From positions 113,667-177,666 of the forward strand of contig JAJDEF010000030.1 of the NCBI GenBank assembly GCA_029259945.1: 64,000 bases of DNA. Direction: 5' to 3'. The notes beneath the pieces were generated by a model, which saw nothing but the letters and a program-made list of their open reading frames with translations, was not told the origin of the DNA and ran no database searches. The position numbers were made by a program, and so were the translations under genes. Origin of the DNA: Planctomycetota bacterium. Its GTDB lineage: Bacteria > Planctomycetota > Planctomycetia > Pirellulales > Lacipirellulaceae. Position 1 is the stretch's first letter. Every line of letters starts with the position of its first letter. Positions 8,557-18,678 of this stretch are shown one piece after another.

Positions 8557-9821
8557 CACCCAACTCCTGCCAGCGTTCGCTGCGGTACTGGTGACTGACA
8601 ATTAGAGAAAACTGCCCGCATTTTTTTAGTATTCGTGTGGATCGAAAACTCGCTCTCGATTAACTGCCGTGCAGCTTTCGAGAGGTTGACCCGCAGCTGG
8701 GCGTCTGTCAGTAGCTGTTGCATCGCTTGAGCTAGTTTTTCTGGCTGCTGCTCGGGAACGAGCAGCCCTGTTTCGCCATGTCGCACCACTTCTGGAACTC
8801 CTGTAACACTGGTCGAAAGGCAAGGCGTTCCTAAGGCCATCGATTCAAGAAGTACGGTCGGCAGACCATCGCGATCACCTGTCGAGGCGGTAATGCAGGG
8901 CGCTACGAACATGGTCGCTTCGTGTATTGCTCGATGGACTTCCTTTTGGGGGCGCGGCCCTGTCAAGATAACACGCTCTTCTAGTCCCAAGTGTTCAATC
9001 TGAGATCGCAGCGAGTTTTCCAGGTCTCCGCCGCCGATAATCGTACACTCAAATTCAACTTGCGAATTCGCAAGCAAGGCACAAGCATCGATCAAATCCG
9101 AAAATCCTTTCTTTTCGACTAAACGCCCGACCGCCACGATTTTAGGCAATCGCTCTTTGGGAACCGAATAAGGAAAGGCCTCAAGATCTAATCCGTTATA
9201 AATTCGTTTAATCTTTGATCTCGATTCGGGGAAACGTTTGCCAAGATCCTCAACGTTAAAATCACTGACCGTGACGACCGTTGCCGCATCGGCAATCTTT
9301 CGACCAAGTTGCTGCTCGTCGACTCCCTCATGAAAAATATCCTTGGCATGGGCTGTAAAAGTGTAAGGAATTTCCGTAAGTAGAGAAGTCAGCCGAGCGA
9401 CCGAAGCCGAGGTCGTACCAAAATGTGCATGCAGATGGTCAATGCCTCGTTTTTCGACTTGTCGTGCTAAGAGTAGCGACTGATAGACCTCGATTGCCGA
9501 ATAACCGCCCGTTTCTTTGAGAACGGCCCATTTATGCGGATAGTCACGCCCAAAAGCTTCGATCTCTCGCCACATGGTTTCCGCTTTGATACCACCATAT
9601 CGCAAGTGAACGACCGGCGCACGCACATCGGCAATCGCATGTTGAAAATGCGTGTCTGACGTGGGTCGCAGGGCAAAAATATTGATGTCCATGCCCGCCT
9701 TTTCATGAGCCAGAATTTCGTTGACCACAAAGGTCTCTGAAAAACGCGGGTAACGCTTCACGACGTACCCAATGCGTCGAGGTCGAAGCAAGGCAGGCTC
9801 ATCAGAGTAATTTACTTTCAT
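8556..9821 (-). CDS. Glycosyltransferase, GT4 family, colanic-acid type
   Basis: About 421 residues. The N-terminal pattern YVVKRYPRFSETFVVNEI is typical of GT4 enzymes of exopolysaccharide and colanic-acid clusters. The C-terminal nucleotide-sugar domain contains VGRLVEKKGFSDLI and GLPTVLLESMALGTPCLST. Its ATG overlaps the TGA of the preceding gene by four bases, and its own stop overlaps the next glycosyltransferase start. It is therefore one of three consecutive sugar-transferase-like genes expressed together. The linkage made is not predictable. Confidence 0.9.
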   Translation of the reverse strand: MKVNYSDEPALLRPRRIGYVVKRYPRFSETFVVNEILAHEKAGMDINIFALRPTSDTHFQHAIADVRAPVVHLRYGGIKAETMWREIEAFGRDYPHKWAVLKETGGYSAIEVYQSLLLARQVEKRGIDHLHAHFGTTSASVARLTSLLTEIPYTFTAHAKDIFHEGVDEQQLGRKIADAATVVTVSDFNVEDLGKRFPESRSKIKRIYNGLDLEAFPYSVPKERLPKIVAVGRLVEKKGFSDLIDACALLANSQVEFECTIIGGGDLENSLRSQIEHLGLEERVILTGPRPQKEVHRAIHEATMFVAPCITASTGDRDGLPTVLLESMALGTPCLSTSVTGVPEVVRHGETGLLVPEQQPEKLAQAMQQLLTDAQLRVNLSKAARQLIESEFSIHTNTKKMRAVFSNCQSPVPQRTLAGVG

Positions 9822-11275
9822 ACGACTTCTCGCGTGTGGAAAGAATGTTTAGGAGATCGTTTTATAACTAGATCACGACATAACTCTTTAATGCGAGCTA
9901 AGCCATTAAGATCAATGAGATCGGAAGATTTTGTTGGAACCGAGGATTTACTAACCATCCACTGTTGAAGTGCCGTGGACGAAAGGCTGCCGGGGTGCAA
10001 TATGTCGACCAATCCCAACTGCTGCAGCTTTTGAGCACGAATCCATTGTTCGGTCCTGGGAAAAACTCGTGGAACTAGTAACGCCTTTTTCTGAAAAGAG
10101 AGGATCGAACAGACGGTGTTGTAGCCGCCCATGGTAATCACGCGATCGGCCCGGCTAATGAGCTGATCGGCCTCAGTAGAAAACTTCAGGACGCATAGGT
10201 TGGGGCAATTTGTCGCACTTTCTTGCAGCGAACGCAGTTGCTCTTCTGGCATGAACGGGCCCGTCAACAACACCCCGCGAAATCCTGACTCTGGCAGACT
10301 GTCGATAAAAGCTCGGGCCAGTGGGTATCCATCCTGACCACCGCCGAGAGTGCAAACGATGAATTGGCCCTTATCATCCTCGAATTTCACCTCTTCGCTT
10401 CCTGTGGTTGCCAATCGTGAGGACTGATTCAAATAGCCCGTGTACCGAATTTTATGGATGCTTTCCGAAGGCCAACAATATTCCGAAGCGGTGTCATAAA
10501 CTTGTGGATCACCATAGACCCAAATTTCGTCAAAAAATGCTTCAATGGCTTGGTGACTTTCTGAATCTTTCCATTCGGCAAGTACCGTCTCAGGATCATC
10601 CAAAACATCACGTATACCCAACACACACTTCCGATTAAATTGCTGCTTCATGAATCGCAGTGCAGGAAGCAGTTCGCCAAATGCGCCGGTAGGTACCTTA
10701 TCAACAATAAACACATCGGGCTGGAAAACCTTCATCGCAGAGCAGATCGACTCGGCACGCAATCGCACAAGATCGTGGACCGAGATCCCAAGTTGTCCCG
10801 AGACATAATTGCCGTTTGTATCTTTTTGAAGACGTGGCAGAGTTATGCAGTCGGCTCCAGGAGGGAGTGAAAAGAAATTTGCCTCGTGGGCACCCGTAAT
10901 GAGTAGTGACGTGGCCCCAAGTTCAGATTCCGCCAACGACTGTGCGATTAAGAGATTCCGTCGAAAGTGCCCTAGCCCCATGGTGTCGTGTGAATAAAGG
11001 GCTATTCGAGGCCGCCTACTTTTACTCGGTCCTGCAGCAGCCTGGTCAAGTCGCAGGCTGTTACTCGGATCGTTAGAATCTCTCGCCCGCTGGTCTTCTC
11101 GCATCGTCGCGTTCCCGCTTTCTGCCTGATGAGAGAACCCAGGCGACCCATTTGCCATACACATCTCCGGCAAGGGAATCGCTGCGGAGCATGCTATTTG
11201 GTTCAACGATGATTGAATTCGATGCATTTTTGTAAAGCTAGTTCGTAATGGGTATGAATAGACCAACGGTATCAT
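9818..11275 (-). CDS. Predicted glycosyltransferase, COG4671-like (GT28-related)
   Basis: Up to 485 residues. The core begins with RPRIALYSHDTMGLGHFRRN near residue 90, which resembles COG4671 and MurG/GT28-like proteins. A later block (ITMGGYNTVCSILSFQKKALLVPR) matches the sugar-nucleotide site of that group, with its Gly-Gly-Tyr-Asn-Thr turn. The ATG at 11275 overlaps the TGA of the HEAT-repeat gene by four bases, favouring the long form. The first 90 residues look poorly conserved, so an internal start is possible. In context it probably adds a sugar to the same product as the two GT4 enzymes downstream. Confidence 0.8.
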   Translation of the reverse strand: MIPLVYSYPLRTSFTKMHRIQSSLNQIACSAAIPLPEMCMANGSPGFSHQAESGNATMREDQRARDSNDPSNSLRLDQAAAGPSKSRRPRIALYSHDTMGLGHFRRNLLIAQSLAESELGATSLLITGAHEANFFSLPPGADCITLPRLQKDTNGNYVSGQLGISVHDLVRLRAESICSAMKVFQPDVFIVDKVPTGAFGELLPALRFMKQQFNRKCVLGIRDVLDDPETVLAEWKDSESHQAIEAFFDEIWVYGDPQVYDTASEYCWPSESIHKIRYTGYLNQSSRLATTGSEEVKFEDDKGQFIVCTLGGGQDGYPLARAFIDSLPESGFRGVLLTGPFMPEEQLRSLQESATNCPNLCVLKFSTEADQLISRADRVITMGGYNTVCSILSFQKKALLVPRVFPRTEQWIRAQKLQQLGLVDILHPGSLSSTALQQWMVSKSSVPTKSSDLIDLNGLARIKELCRDLVIKRSPKHSFHTREVV

Positions 11276-11841
11276 CGCTTGATTTTTTCTAACGCTTCGT
11301 TGGCGGCTCTTCTCACTTTTTCGTCGACATCCTTGGTCGTTTTTTCTAAGGCAGGTATTGCCGCCTGAGCTTGGTTCCCGATCTTGCCAAGTGCCTTTGC
11401 GGCGTAATATCGTATTCTCGCTTCGTCATCATCTTCGATAATTTCGGTAAGCTCCTCGACCGCAACCACTGCTGCGTCTTCAACGTTGGCCAACGCTTTG
11501 ACCACGTAGTAGCGCATCTCAGACTCTGCCTGTTGAAGCGAATTTTTGAGCGCCACGGCGGCTGGCGCCGCTCCAATACCAATTTTGCTAAGCGCTTTTG
11601 CACTTCGATATCGAACTTTCTCGGACGGGTCTGCTAGTGCAACTGCCAATGCGTCGACGGCCTCAATACTTTCCGGCCCATACGCTTCAAGTTTCTTGAC
11701 TGCGTCGTATCGCACGGAGTGATCATCATGTTCCAGCTGCTTGGCCAATTCACTCACGGGAGTTCCCCCGCAACCGGTGGTTATCACACCCAGGCTAAGC
11801 AGTAGTCCAGCGAAGACTGTCTTTCTACAACAAAAGATCAT
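11272..11841 (-). CDS. HEAT-repeat lipoprotein
   Basis: About 189 residues. [18 protein letters not shown] is a short signal peptide followed by VITTGCGG, a plausible though weak lipobox, so the mature protein may be lipid-anchored. The rest is four to five helical repeats of the PBS-lyase/HEAT type ([63 protein letters not shown]). These usually form a protein-binding solenoid. The ATG at 11841 is chosen because GGAGAG lies 7 bases upstream; it overlaps the end of the DUF1559 gene by 17 bases. It may be a scaffold between the secreted proteins upstream and the glycan enzymes downstream, but nothing proves this. Confidence 0.75.
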   Translation of the reverse strand: MIFCCRKTVFAGLLLSLGVITTGCGGTPVSELAKQLEHDDHSVRYDAVKKLEAYGPESIEAVDALAVALADPSEKVRYRSAKALSKIGIGAAPAAVALKNSLQQAESEMRYYVVKALANVEDAAVVAVEELTEIIEDDDEARIRYYAAKALGKIGNQAQAAIPALEKTTKDVDEKVRRAANEALEKIKR

Positions 11842-12814
11842 CGACCGACTCTCCATCAGAAATGTTGCCAAGCCTTTGAAACAAATCTTTGTCGACATCC
11901 ATCGACACGGTCCGTACGGAACCATCAACAAACACCGCGTTAATAACTTCAGGGTGTGAGGAGCCAAATAGACGGTCGCCGTCGCCATTGCCGATATGGT
12001 CGGGTGAGGGAGACGCATCCGTCCGTCGGATTGTGTCTTCATTCCATCCCGCGGTATATCCTTCGTTGTCGTCGTCTTGCCATTCCCCTAGGAGAGCAAC
12101 ATTCATTCGCTTGTCTGCTGCGAGGAGTGTATGGGATGAGCCGTCGGTAACTTGAGCTAAGCGAACTGGAACTTGTGGACTCAGCGAATCCGGGGTTCCG
12201 TCGGTTGAGGTAACAATCGCACGTCGAACGACGCCCGTCATTTCACGATTGGCAGCAGCGTAGTCGCACAGCGCATGCTTAATTTGTCCACCGGTAATCG
12301 GAGGACTGTAATTATCTTGATGCATTACCGTTTGTGGCTGCCGTCGAGAAGCACAGAACAAGAAGCCGATCGGAGCACCGATTGCCATCTCCGGCCCGGC
12401 CTGCCATACGTTTTGTGCTTCGGCATAGGGAAGAATTTGAAAGCACCACCCTGCCCTCTGCTCTAGCCCCGAGACAGGGCTACCATTGACGTAGGTGGGC
12501 GGGTCGCTCCAACTCCAACCGCCGGTAGGAAAGGCACCATGAGCACCGTGATGATTTTGAAACGCCAAGCCAATCTGCTTAAGGTTGTTCGTGCATTGTG
12601 TACGGCGACTCGCTTCACGAGCTGCCTGAACCGCTGGCAACAGGAGAGCAACAAGCACCCCAATGATCGAAATAACCACCAAGAGTTCAACTAAGGTGAA
12701 CGCACTTGAAAAAAAGAGGCGCCGCCGGTTTCGCGGGGCAATGCGACTCCGGCGGGCCTCAGTCACTGACGAGCCTGATGGTCGAGTTAGGTTCAAACGA
12801 GCCAATTTCATCAC
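11825..12814 (-). CDS. DUF1559 prepilin-like protein (probable internal start)
   Basis: About 329 residues if started at GTG 12814, or 328 from ATG 12811. After some 35 basic residues comes the type IV pilin-like N-methylation segment [20 protein letters not shown], then [17 protein letters not shown] and [10 protein letters not shown], the hallmark of planctomycete DUF1559 proteins. The H-x9-DG motif is near the C terminus ([16 protein letters not shown]). The residue before FTLVE is Ala, not the usual Gly of the prepilin peptidase site. GGGAGGG at 12822-12828 is 7 bases before the GTG, which argues for separate translation although the frame upstream is open. The role is unknown; such proteins are thought to form pseudopilin-like surface or secretion structures. 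Confidence 0.75.
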   Translation of the reverse strand: MMKLARLNLTRPSGSSVTEARRSRIAPRNRRRLFFSSAFTLVELLVVISIIGVLVALLLPAVQAAREASRRTQCTNNLKQIGLAFQNHHGAHGAFPTGGWSWSDPPTYVNGSPVSGLEQRAGWCFQILPYAEAQNVWQAGPEMAIGAPIGFLFCASRRQPQTVMHQDNYSPPITGGQIKHALCDYAAANREMTGVVRRAIVTSTDGTPDSLSPQVPVRLAQVTDGSSHTLLAADKRMNVALLGEWQDDDNEGYTAGWNEDTIRRTDASPSPDHIGNGDGDRLFGSSHPEVINAVFVDGSVRTVSMDVDKDLFQRLGNISDGESVDDLLL

Positions 12815-15800
12815 TCGATAACCCTCCCATATTCTCACTCGTCGGTGACTTCTTTCCAATCCTGCAAACAGGGTGATGCCAAGAAGGCATAGTAGCTGTG
12901 TGGTCGGCTCGGGTAACGTCGCTGCGACAACAGCTGGCCCCGGACCGGTAAACTGACGCTGCCAAGCGAGGAAATCGTTGCCGTCGCTGAGGAGGTCGCC
13001 GTTGGCGTCTGCCCCCGCACCGGCGGCAAACGATGATTCCCACACGGCCAAGTCTGCACCATCCACGTCACCATCAAAATCGAAGTCGGGCGACAAAGCG
13101 ACCGTGAGAACTCGAAGCGAGACCGTGTTGGGTCCATAGGTCACGCCCCAGCCCAATCCGCCGGGAAGGGCAGGAAAGTTCAACCCTACAAATCTGCCAC
13201 TCACTCCGTCCGTGGCGGTGAGAATGTTAAACGAGTCGCCCAAAACTGGCGAGAACAGGCCGGTTCCCGGGTCGATCAGCGATATATCAAGAGTACCGTC
13301 CAACATTGCAATGCCAGAGACATTGAGAAAATCGTGTTCAGTACCCTGTAATAAACCACCAAGCTCAATATCGAGCGTGCCGTCGGATAGTTGCGTAAAG
13401 TCGCCATTGATTACAAGCGCGCCGGCGGAATGCCCGGGAGTAATAAATCCGCCGGAGTTCATCACGTTGGCGTTGATGGTTCCATCACCGGAAAGCACAA
13501 CGGTTGCCCCGTCATCTAACCGTTCCCCTTCAACGAAAACCGTGCTTGCGGTAACCGTGCCGTTCAGCAAATCCAGCGTACCAGCGTCGACATGAATGTC
13601 GCCCGTCACGTTGAGTTGCCCTCCATTGGAGACGTTGACAAACCCGGCCCCTTCAAATGAAGTGCCAAAGCCGCTAATAAATGTTTCTAGGTGCCCGATT
13701 TGAACGCCATTAAGGCCAACGGACATTTGAGTGCCGGCCCCATCGATGTTTATTACGCCCTTCGAAAGTCGCCGATCCCCAACGACCAAGCCTGTCGACG
13801 AAGCAGTTGCTCCACCGGTGATGTTGACCGTGCCTTCCGAAAAGAAAAGTGAACCCGACTGGAAAGGTTGATTGCTGTTATTGTTGTTGAATCCGACGTA
13901 AGCAAACCCGTTAGCATTCCAGGTCGACGAGGGTCCGATGACATTGAGTTCGCCCCTAAGCAGATTGCGAATTCCGAATCGGCCAACAAAGACACGGCCA
14001 GAATCAAACGTCGCGCCGTTCGTGACGTTGACGACGCCGTCTCCCAGATAGCCGATGTATGTGTCATCCGACGTCTGCGAGCCCGCGTCAAGAGTCGCGC
14101 CGGGGCCTGAAATGTTCAGTGTGCCAAGACCGGTTCGTGTTCGACCCACGTACATGTCCTCGGTGGTTACACTTGAACCGTTTTCAATCGAAAGTGAACC
14201 TGTCTTATAGACGGCACCAGAGCTGAAGAAGGTACCTATCTGGTCTCCGGCGCCAACGGTTAAAGTGCCTGGTGCAAACCTGTTGACTTCGGTAAGTGTC
14301 CAATTGGTGGTGGGGCCAGATATGATCGCGCTGGAGTCTGCACCGACGCCGATTTCAACAATTTTTGAGTTCATCACAACGCCGTTGGTGACGCTCAACG
14401 AACTGGTTCCCGTCTTTCCAATGGTGACATTCGTGATGTCGACCTGAGTGTTTGGACCTTGGAACGTGACCGTGCTGGGAGCTCCCGTTCCGGAAATAAG
14501 CGAGAGTGATGAAAACGTCGATCCGCTCGTCACCGACAAACTTCCGTTACCCACAAATGTCGTGTTGCCGTTATTCCAGGTCGAACCATCAATGGTTAAA
14601 TCGGCGGTATCCCCGATTCCGACGCTAACACTACCAGTGGTAGTTACTACAGCACCGCCAGAAACAGTCATCGTGCTGATGTTGCCCACTCCGAGAGACA
14701 CACCACCAGCGTTCACCGTGGTTCCAACACCTGAGACTACGACGTTTCCAATACCGGCGAAGTCGGTCGTCAAACCATTTCCAAGTTTTGCGGACGTTGT
14801 GATGGAAGCATTGAGCTCGGCTCCGCCTGTCACGTTCAATTGGCCATTGCCCCCCATGCCGACATTGACCACGCCGGCAGACCAAGTTGCCCCGACACCA
14901 TCGACGTTGACCACACCGCTTCCGCCAAACATTCCAATCGCAGAAAAACCACTGGTGACCGTGGAGCCGGCAGCGATATCCATTTGTCCAATGCCGCCTG
15001 AGCCGATTCGCATGTGACCACTCATGTTGACGTGGCCGCCGTTTTGCACAAACAAATTTCCAGTGGACCCCACGGAATGGGCCACCACGGTGTTGGATCC
15101 TGCTACCGTCCCGTTTTCGATAGTCAGCTCGCCAATGTCACCGTTAAGTTCGCCGACGATCAGCGATTCGCGAGTGATATTCGATTTTGTAAGGTTGTAG
15201 GTGTTGGCACCCAAATTGAAATGGACTTTGTCGTTGGCGATCACCGCCTGGCTTGCAGTTTCGCTTTGTGAAAAATTAACCGTGTAAGGTGTCGCACTGC
15301 CCAGATGAAACAGCGCATTGTCCGTTGCGATAGGCGTGCTGCCGCCGGTCCAATTGGTACCGGTCATGTAGATCCCGCCAACAGAGTTGGACCAATGGGT
15401 ACCGGGCTCGCGCAGCGACGGCGCGACAGCGTGCCCAAACGTAAAGTCGTCCAGAAAGACCGTCTTGGACGGTTTGAGCGGATCGCCTGAGCCTGGCTCG
15501 GGGAGTTCGATCGGCTCGGTTTCGAACCTTAAATCAATGATCCCCGTGGGGTCGATTACGCCGATGAACTGATAGTTGGGCCCAATGCTGAATTCGTCCT
15601 CGGCAGTCATCGATCCGTTGAGAAACAGTGAGACGTCGTTGAATCCGGTCGGGCCGGCGTTGCCTGCGCGGACCCATCCTCCGAAACCGAACATCGGCTC
15701 CTGGGCTGTCGTGAAAAAACCATCGGTCGGTGAACCTTCGGGAGAGGACTGCAGCGCCCATTCACCTGACCTTGCCACCGGGCTGCGCAGATTAACTCCC

Positions 15801-16033
15801 CCGCCAAGCCCTGTCCAATTCACGCCTTGGTTTGTTACATCCGGTGCCGTAAAAATCTCTAGCAATCCCCAATCGTCGTTGTTTTCAAAACTATCCTGAG
15901 ACTGAGCATAGCCCAGGTTAGTAAGCGCGGTGAGATACGCCTGTTCGTCCGTATAAATCGTTGGTTGAGCGCAAGCATTTCGCATGACACCTGCGAAAAT
16001 GCAGATTGCAAACATCATCGAATAAATTTTCAT
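11825..16033 (-). CDS. PEP-CTERM beta-helix protein reading into a DUF1559 pseudopilin
   Basis: A single open frame of 1402 codons. Residues 1-22 are a signal peptide ([18 protein letters not shown]). Residues about 230-950 are repeats rich in Gly, Thr, Asn and Val ([21 protein letters not shown] and similar) that suggest a right-handed beta-helix like autotransporter passengers. A dockerin-like calcium segment ([29 protein letters not shown]) follows, then LPEPTTQLL, a hydrophobic helix and a basic SHRRVRIW. No stop follows: the frame continues through YRVMKLARL into a complete DUF1559 protein. A single-base shift would give a stop right after the basic tail (CACCGACGAGTGA). Either this is a true fusion, or an indel removed the stop of a separate PEP-CTERM gene. 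The DUF1559 part has its own ribosome site and is listed separately. Confidence 0.7.
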   Translation of the reverse strand: MKIYSMMFAICIFAGVMRNACAQPTIYTDEQAYLTALTNLGYAQSQDSFENNDDWGLLEIFTAPDVTNQGVNWTGLGGGVNLRSPVARSGEWALQSSPEGSPTDGFFTTAQEPMFGFGGWVRAGNAGPTGFNDVSLFLNGSMTAEDEFSIGPNYQFIGVIDPTGIIDLRFETEPIELPEPGSGDPLKPSKTVFLDDFTFGHAVAPSLREPGTHWSNSVGGIYMTGTNWTGGSTPIATDNALFHLGSATPYTVNFSQSETASQAVIANDKVHFNLGANTYNLTKSNITRESLIVGELNGDIGELTIENGTVAGSNTVVAHSVGSTGNLFVQNGGHVNMSGHMRIGSGGIGQMDIAAGSTVTSGFSAIGMFGGSGVVNVDGVGATWSAGVVNVGMGGNGQLNVTGGAELNASITTSAKLGNGLTTDFAGIGNVVVSGVGTTVNAGGVSLGVGNISTMTVSGGAVVTTTGSVSVGIGDTADLTIDGSTWNNGNTTFVGNGSLSVTSGSTFSSLSLISGTGAPSTVTFQGPNTQVDITNVTIGKTGTSSLSVTNGVVMNSKIVEIGVGADSSAIISGPTTNWTLTEVNRFAPGTLTVGAGDQIGTFFSSGAVYKTGSLSIENGSSVTTEDMYVGRTRTGLGTLNISGPGATLDAGSQTSDDTYIGYLGDGVVNVTNGATFDSGRVFVGRFGIRNLLRGELNVIGPSSTWNANGFAYVGFNNNNSNQPFQSGSLFFSEGTVNITGGATASSTGLVVGDRRLSKGVINIDGAGTQMSVGLNGVQIGHLETFISGFGTSFEGAGFVNVSNGGQLNVTGDIHVDAGTLDLLNGTVTASTVFVEGERLDDGATVVLSGDGTINANVMNSGGFITPGHSAGALVINGDFTQLSDGTLDIELGGLLQGTEHDFLNVSGIAMLDGTLDISLIDPGTGLFSPVLGDSFNILTATDGVSGRFVGLNFPALPGGLGWGVTYGPNTVSLRVLTVALSPDFDFDGDVDGADLAVWESSFAAGAGADANGDLLSDGNDFLAWQRQFTGPGPAVVAATLPEPTTQLLCLLGITLFAGLERSHRRVRIWEGYRVMKLARLNLTRPSGSSVTEARRSRIAPRNRRRLFFSSAFTLVELLVVISIIGVLVALLLPAVQAAREASRRTQCTNNLKQIGLAFQNHHGAHGAFPTGGWSWSDPPTYVNGSPVSGLEQRAGWCFQILPYAEAQNVWQAGPEMAIGAPIGFLFCASRRQPQTVMHQDNYSPPITGGQIKHALCDYAAANREMTGVVRRAIVTSTDGTPDSLSPQVPVRLAQVTDGSSHTLLAADKRMNVALLGEWQDDDNEGYTAGWNEDTIRRTDASPSPDHIGNGDGDRLFGSSHPEVINAVFVDGSVRTVSMDVDKDLFQRLGNISDGESVDDLLL
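12822..12828 (-). promoter_or_regulatory. Shine-Dalgarno site before the DUF1559 start
   Basis: On the minus strand GGGAGGG precedes GTG 12814 by 7 bases and ATG 12811 by 10. Such a strong site inside an otherwise open reading frame is the main evidence that the DUF1559 half is initiated on its own. Confidence 0.55.
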
Positions 16034-16045
16034 GATCAGTCTCCT

Positions 16046-16951
16046 TCAAACTGAAAATGGAATAGTGTCATCACGCCTTTGTCGAAATCCGACAGCCATT
16101 GCGAACAGGCCGGTAAACAACAGGGCAGATGTCGGTTCGGGGACCGATGTCGATGCTGCCAATGGCCCAGGCCCAGTAAATTGCTGCTGCCAAACAAGAA
16201 AATCATTGCCGTCCGAGTCGCCATCCCCATCGGCGTCGGCACCGGCGCCGATGCCAAACGACGATTCCCACACAGTCAGATCGGCCCCGTCTACGTCACC
16301 ATCGGTGTCGAAGTCGGCCGGGTTGAGTTCGACAACCGTCCACTGAAAGAACGTCAACAGCAGATTTGTGTTCGTGGCACCAAGGAAGATTGTCGTTGGA
16401 TCACTCGCCCAGGGGGCTTCACTAGCGATCGATGGAAAGACCTGGGCGTGTAACGCAGCAAAACTTAGTGGAGGATCAGTCGAAAGCCCTGTCTGGGTCG
16501 AGTCAACCTTGATGAAAGACGCCCCAAATCCGGTAACATTGGTATTCTCAATTTTCAGAACATCGCCAATCACACTATCATTGACGGCAATGACTCGGCC
16601 AATCGGTGCGACAGCCGAGATGGAACCCGAAACTGATCCAGTGACAGTAAGCGGAATGGGTGTGTGAGCATTGTAAACACCTAAGCTAGGATCAGCAATA
16701 AATGCGTCGTCGCCGAATGACGAAGTCTCGTAGACGAAACTAAGATCGATCGTCTCTCCTAGTACCCAATCGCCCGAGGCATTGGCCGCTGTTCCACTAC
16801 CTGTGATCATGAATGCGGCTTGGCATGGTGCGTTCGACAGCAAGAAGTTTATCAAGAGCAGCCAAGACATACAAAAGCCGAGAGGATGTCTCGACGCGAG
16901 CAATTTGTCCGCGATGGTATGACTCGATGATTCTTCGGCTAAGAAATTCAT
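16046..16951 (-). CDS. Dockerin/PEP-CTERM protein, paralogue 1
   Basis: About 301 residues. The N-terminal region is long and polar before the hydrophobic signal segment (CMSWLLLINFLL, ending APCQAAF). The following 170 residues are a beta-rich domain of unknown type, closely similar to the neighbour at 16948-17862. The end carries a dockerin-like pair ([16 protein letters not shown] and DADGDGDSDGNDFLVWQQQF), a Gly-Pro linker, VPEPTSALL, a hydrophobic helix and FRQRRDD, i.e. a PEP-CTERM signal. The start overlaps the stop of the upstream paralogue by four bases, so the pair is co-translated. It should be exported and processed at the envelope; ligand and function are unknown. Confidence 0.85.
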   Translation of the reverse strand: MNFLAEESSSHTIADKLLASRHPLGFCMSWLLLINFLLSNAPCQAAFMITGSGTAANASGDWVLGETIDLSFVYETSSFGDDAFIADPSLGVYNAHTPIPLTVTGSVSGSISAVAPIGRVIAVNDSVIGDVLKIENTNVTGFGASFIKVDSTQTGLSTDPPLSFAALHAQVFPSIASEAPWASDPTTIFLGATNTNLLLTFFQWTVVELNPADFDTDGDVDGADLTVWESSFGIGAGADADGDGDSDGNDFLVWQQQFTGPGPLAASTSVPEPTSALLFTGLFAMAVGFRQRRDDTIPFSV

Positions 16952-17862
16952 CGGGGGCTCCTAACTAAAATAAGTAATCCAGTGTGCCTTGTCATGCACA
17001 GCCCTATGGCCACTGATCCGAGCAAAAGCATCAGCGTGCTTGGCTCGGGTACGGTCGTTGCTGCTAGTGGCCCCGGCCCGGTGAACTCGCGTTGCCAAAT
17101 GAGAAAATCATTGCCGTCCGTGTCGCCATCACCATCAGCATCTGCAACAGGAGCTAGGCCAAAAGTCACTTCCCAAATGAGAAGATCCACATTATCGACA
17201 TCGCCATCGAAGTCAAAGTCGGCGGTGAGCGGTTGCTGCTCGACGACGGTCCACTGGAACGATTCCAATAGTAGGTTCGTGTTCGTGACACTGAGAAATA
17301 TTACCGCTGATGAACTCGTCCAGGGAGATTCATTAGCGATCGATGGGAAGATTTGGGCGTGTAACGCTGTAAAGCTCAACGCCGGATCAGTTGGAAGCGC
17401 TGACTGGGTCACGTCGGTCTTTTCGAATGCCTGTGCAACTCCAGTAGCATTACTATTCTCAAATTTCAGTTGATCGCCAGACGCATCATTATTGTGGGCA
17501 ACAACTCGAGAAATTGGTCCTAAAGCCGAAATTGCGCCCGAAATCGATCCCGTGACAGCAAGCGGAATCGGCGTGGGGGCAAGGTAAATCCCTATGCTGG
17601 GATCAGCAGTGAACAAGTCATCATCGAAAGACGAAAGCTCGTAGGTGAAACTAAGATCGATCGTTTCTCCTGCCACCCAATCGGCTGAAGCATTTGCCGC
17701 TGTTCCACTCCCTGTGACAACGAATGCGGCATGGCATGGCGCACTTGAAAGTGTAACGAAGACCAGCAACAGCCAGGAAATACAAAATCCCCGTAGATGT
17801 CTGGATACGAAAGATCTGTTTGCGATCGGAGCACGCAGAGATTTTTCTGATAAATAATTCAT
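16948..17862 (-). CDS. Dockerin/PEP-CTERM protein, paralogue 2
   Basis: About 304 residues and clearly a tandem duplicate of the downstream gene. Both share FCxSWLLL near the signal helix, VTGSGTAANAS, GETIDLSF, FSALHAQ-like and NTNLLLxxFQWTVVE blocks. The dockerin-like part is [16 protein letters not shown] and DADGDGDTDGNDFLIWQREF. The PEP-CTERM is TVPEPSTLMLL, a helix, then a short tail ending RSPR. The two copies have diverged through most of the length, so the duplication is not recent, though the 3' end remains most alike at DNA level. It lies 9 bases beyond the previous gene's end and overlaps the next by four bases. Confidence 0.85.
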   Translation of the reverse strand: MNYLSEKSLRAPIANRSFVSRHLRGFCISWLLLVFVTLSSAPCHAAFVVTGSGTAANASADWVAGETIDLSFTYELSSFDDDLFTADPSIGIYLAPTPIPLAVTGSISGAISALGPISRVVAHNNDASGDQLKFENSNATGVAQAFEKTDVTQSALPTDPALSFTALHAQIFPSIANESPWTSSSAVIFLSVTNTNLLLESFQWTVVEQQPLTADFDFDGDVDNVDLLIWEVTFGLAPVADADGDGDTDGNDFLIWQREFTGPGPLAATTVPEPSTLMLLLGSVAIGLCMTRHTGLLILVRSPR

Positions 17863-17871
17863 CGGAGCCTC

Positions 17872-18678
17872 CTAGCGACTAAGTAGTACGGTGTATCTTG
17901 TTCTGAATAACCCGAAGGCGACCAAGCTCAACACCAACGCAACCGTTGCTGGTTCAGGTACTACGGCTGCCACTGCAATGGCAGGGCCAGTAAATTGCTG
18001 CTGCCAAACAAGAAAATCGTTGCCGTCAGAGTCGCCATCGCTATCGGCGTCTGCTCCTGCGCCGATGCCAAATGACGACTCCCAAACGACTAGGTCAGCG
18101 CTGTCGACGTCGCCATCGTTGTCGAAGTCGGCAGAGGGCCCGCTAGAGATCGGGATATTGGTCGACCACACGCCGAAATCGTTGCTGTCAAAAAATTCGC
18201 TCACTAACGTGTACAACGAGGAATCTCCGTAGAAGTCGGATGTCAGGGGCGCTGTTTTGTTCCACACCCTCACATAAAAATTACTCCCGACGGTGAGTGA
18301 GTGATTAAAATCCTCGAAAAAGTTGCCTTGGGGCCCAAACGGGAAACCTTCGCCAATGGCCGTGAAAAATTGTCCACCTACTTCGGTTCGAATCAGCAAC
18401 GAATCATCACCAGAGGTCGAGCCATCTGGGTTCGGAGGATCGATGACCCCGTTGAGGCCGGCGTAGACTGCTTGCACGTAACCATAGGGCAACGCCGGAT
18501 CGGCGGTAGCAAGATTCGTCAGCCCGGTACCAGGGAGCGGGGTCACGCCATCGCTGTCAAAAATGAATCCACGGAATCCAAGATTGCCCGCTAAAGCAGG
18601 GTCCGAGAAAACGAATGTTCCAAGCGCAACCAACAGAATAAACAATGGTTTTACTGTTTGAGTGTTCAGGGGCATCAT
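17872..18678 (-). CDS. Dockerin/PEP-CTERM protein, hypothetical
   Basis: About 268 residues. It has a signal peptide (PLFILLVALGTFVFSDPALA), a 130-residue domain beginning NLGFRGFIFDSDG that I do not recognise, and a dockerin-like pair (DFDNDGDVDSADLVVW, DSDGDSDGNDFLVWQQQF). VPEPATVALV with a hydrophobic helix and terminal Arg residues follows. The start overlaps the stop of the upstream gene by four bases. Secretion and exosortase-type processing are inferred from the tail; the body gives no clue to ligand or activity. Confidence 0.82.
   Translation of the reverse strand: MMPLNTQTVKPLFILLVALGTFVFSDPALAGNLGFRGFIFDSDGVTPLPGTGLTNLATADPALPYGYVQAVYAGLNGVIDPPNPDGSTSGDDSLLIRTEVGGQFFTAIGEGFPFGPQGNFFEDFNHSLTVGSNFYVRVWNKTAPLTSDFYGDSSLYTLVSEFFDSNDFGVWSTNIPISSGPSADFDNDGDVDSADLVVWESSFGIGAGADADSDGDSDGNDFLVWQQQFTGPAIAVAAVVPEPATVALVLSLVAFGLFRTRYTVLLSR

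Noticed and set aside
14448..15017. Plus-strand frame of 189 codons inside the beta-helix gene
   Set aside because: It is the antisense of a repetitive Val/Thr/Gly-rich coding region; Pro/Thr/Val monotony shows it is a shadow.
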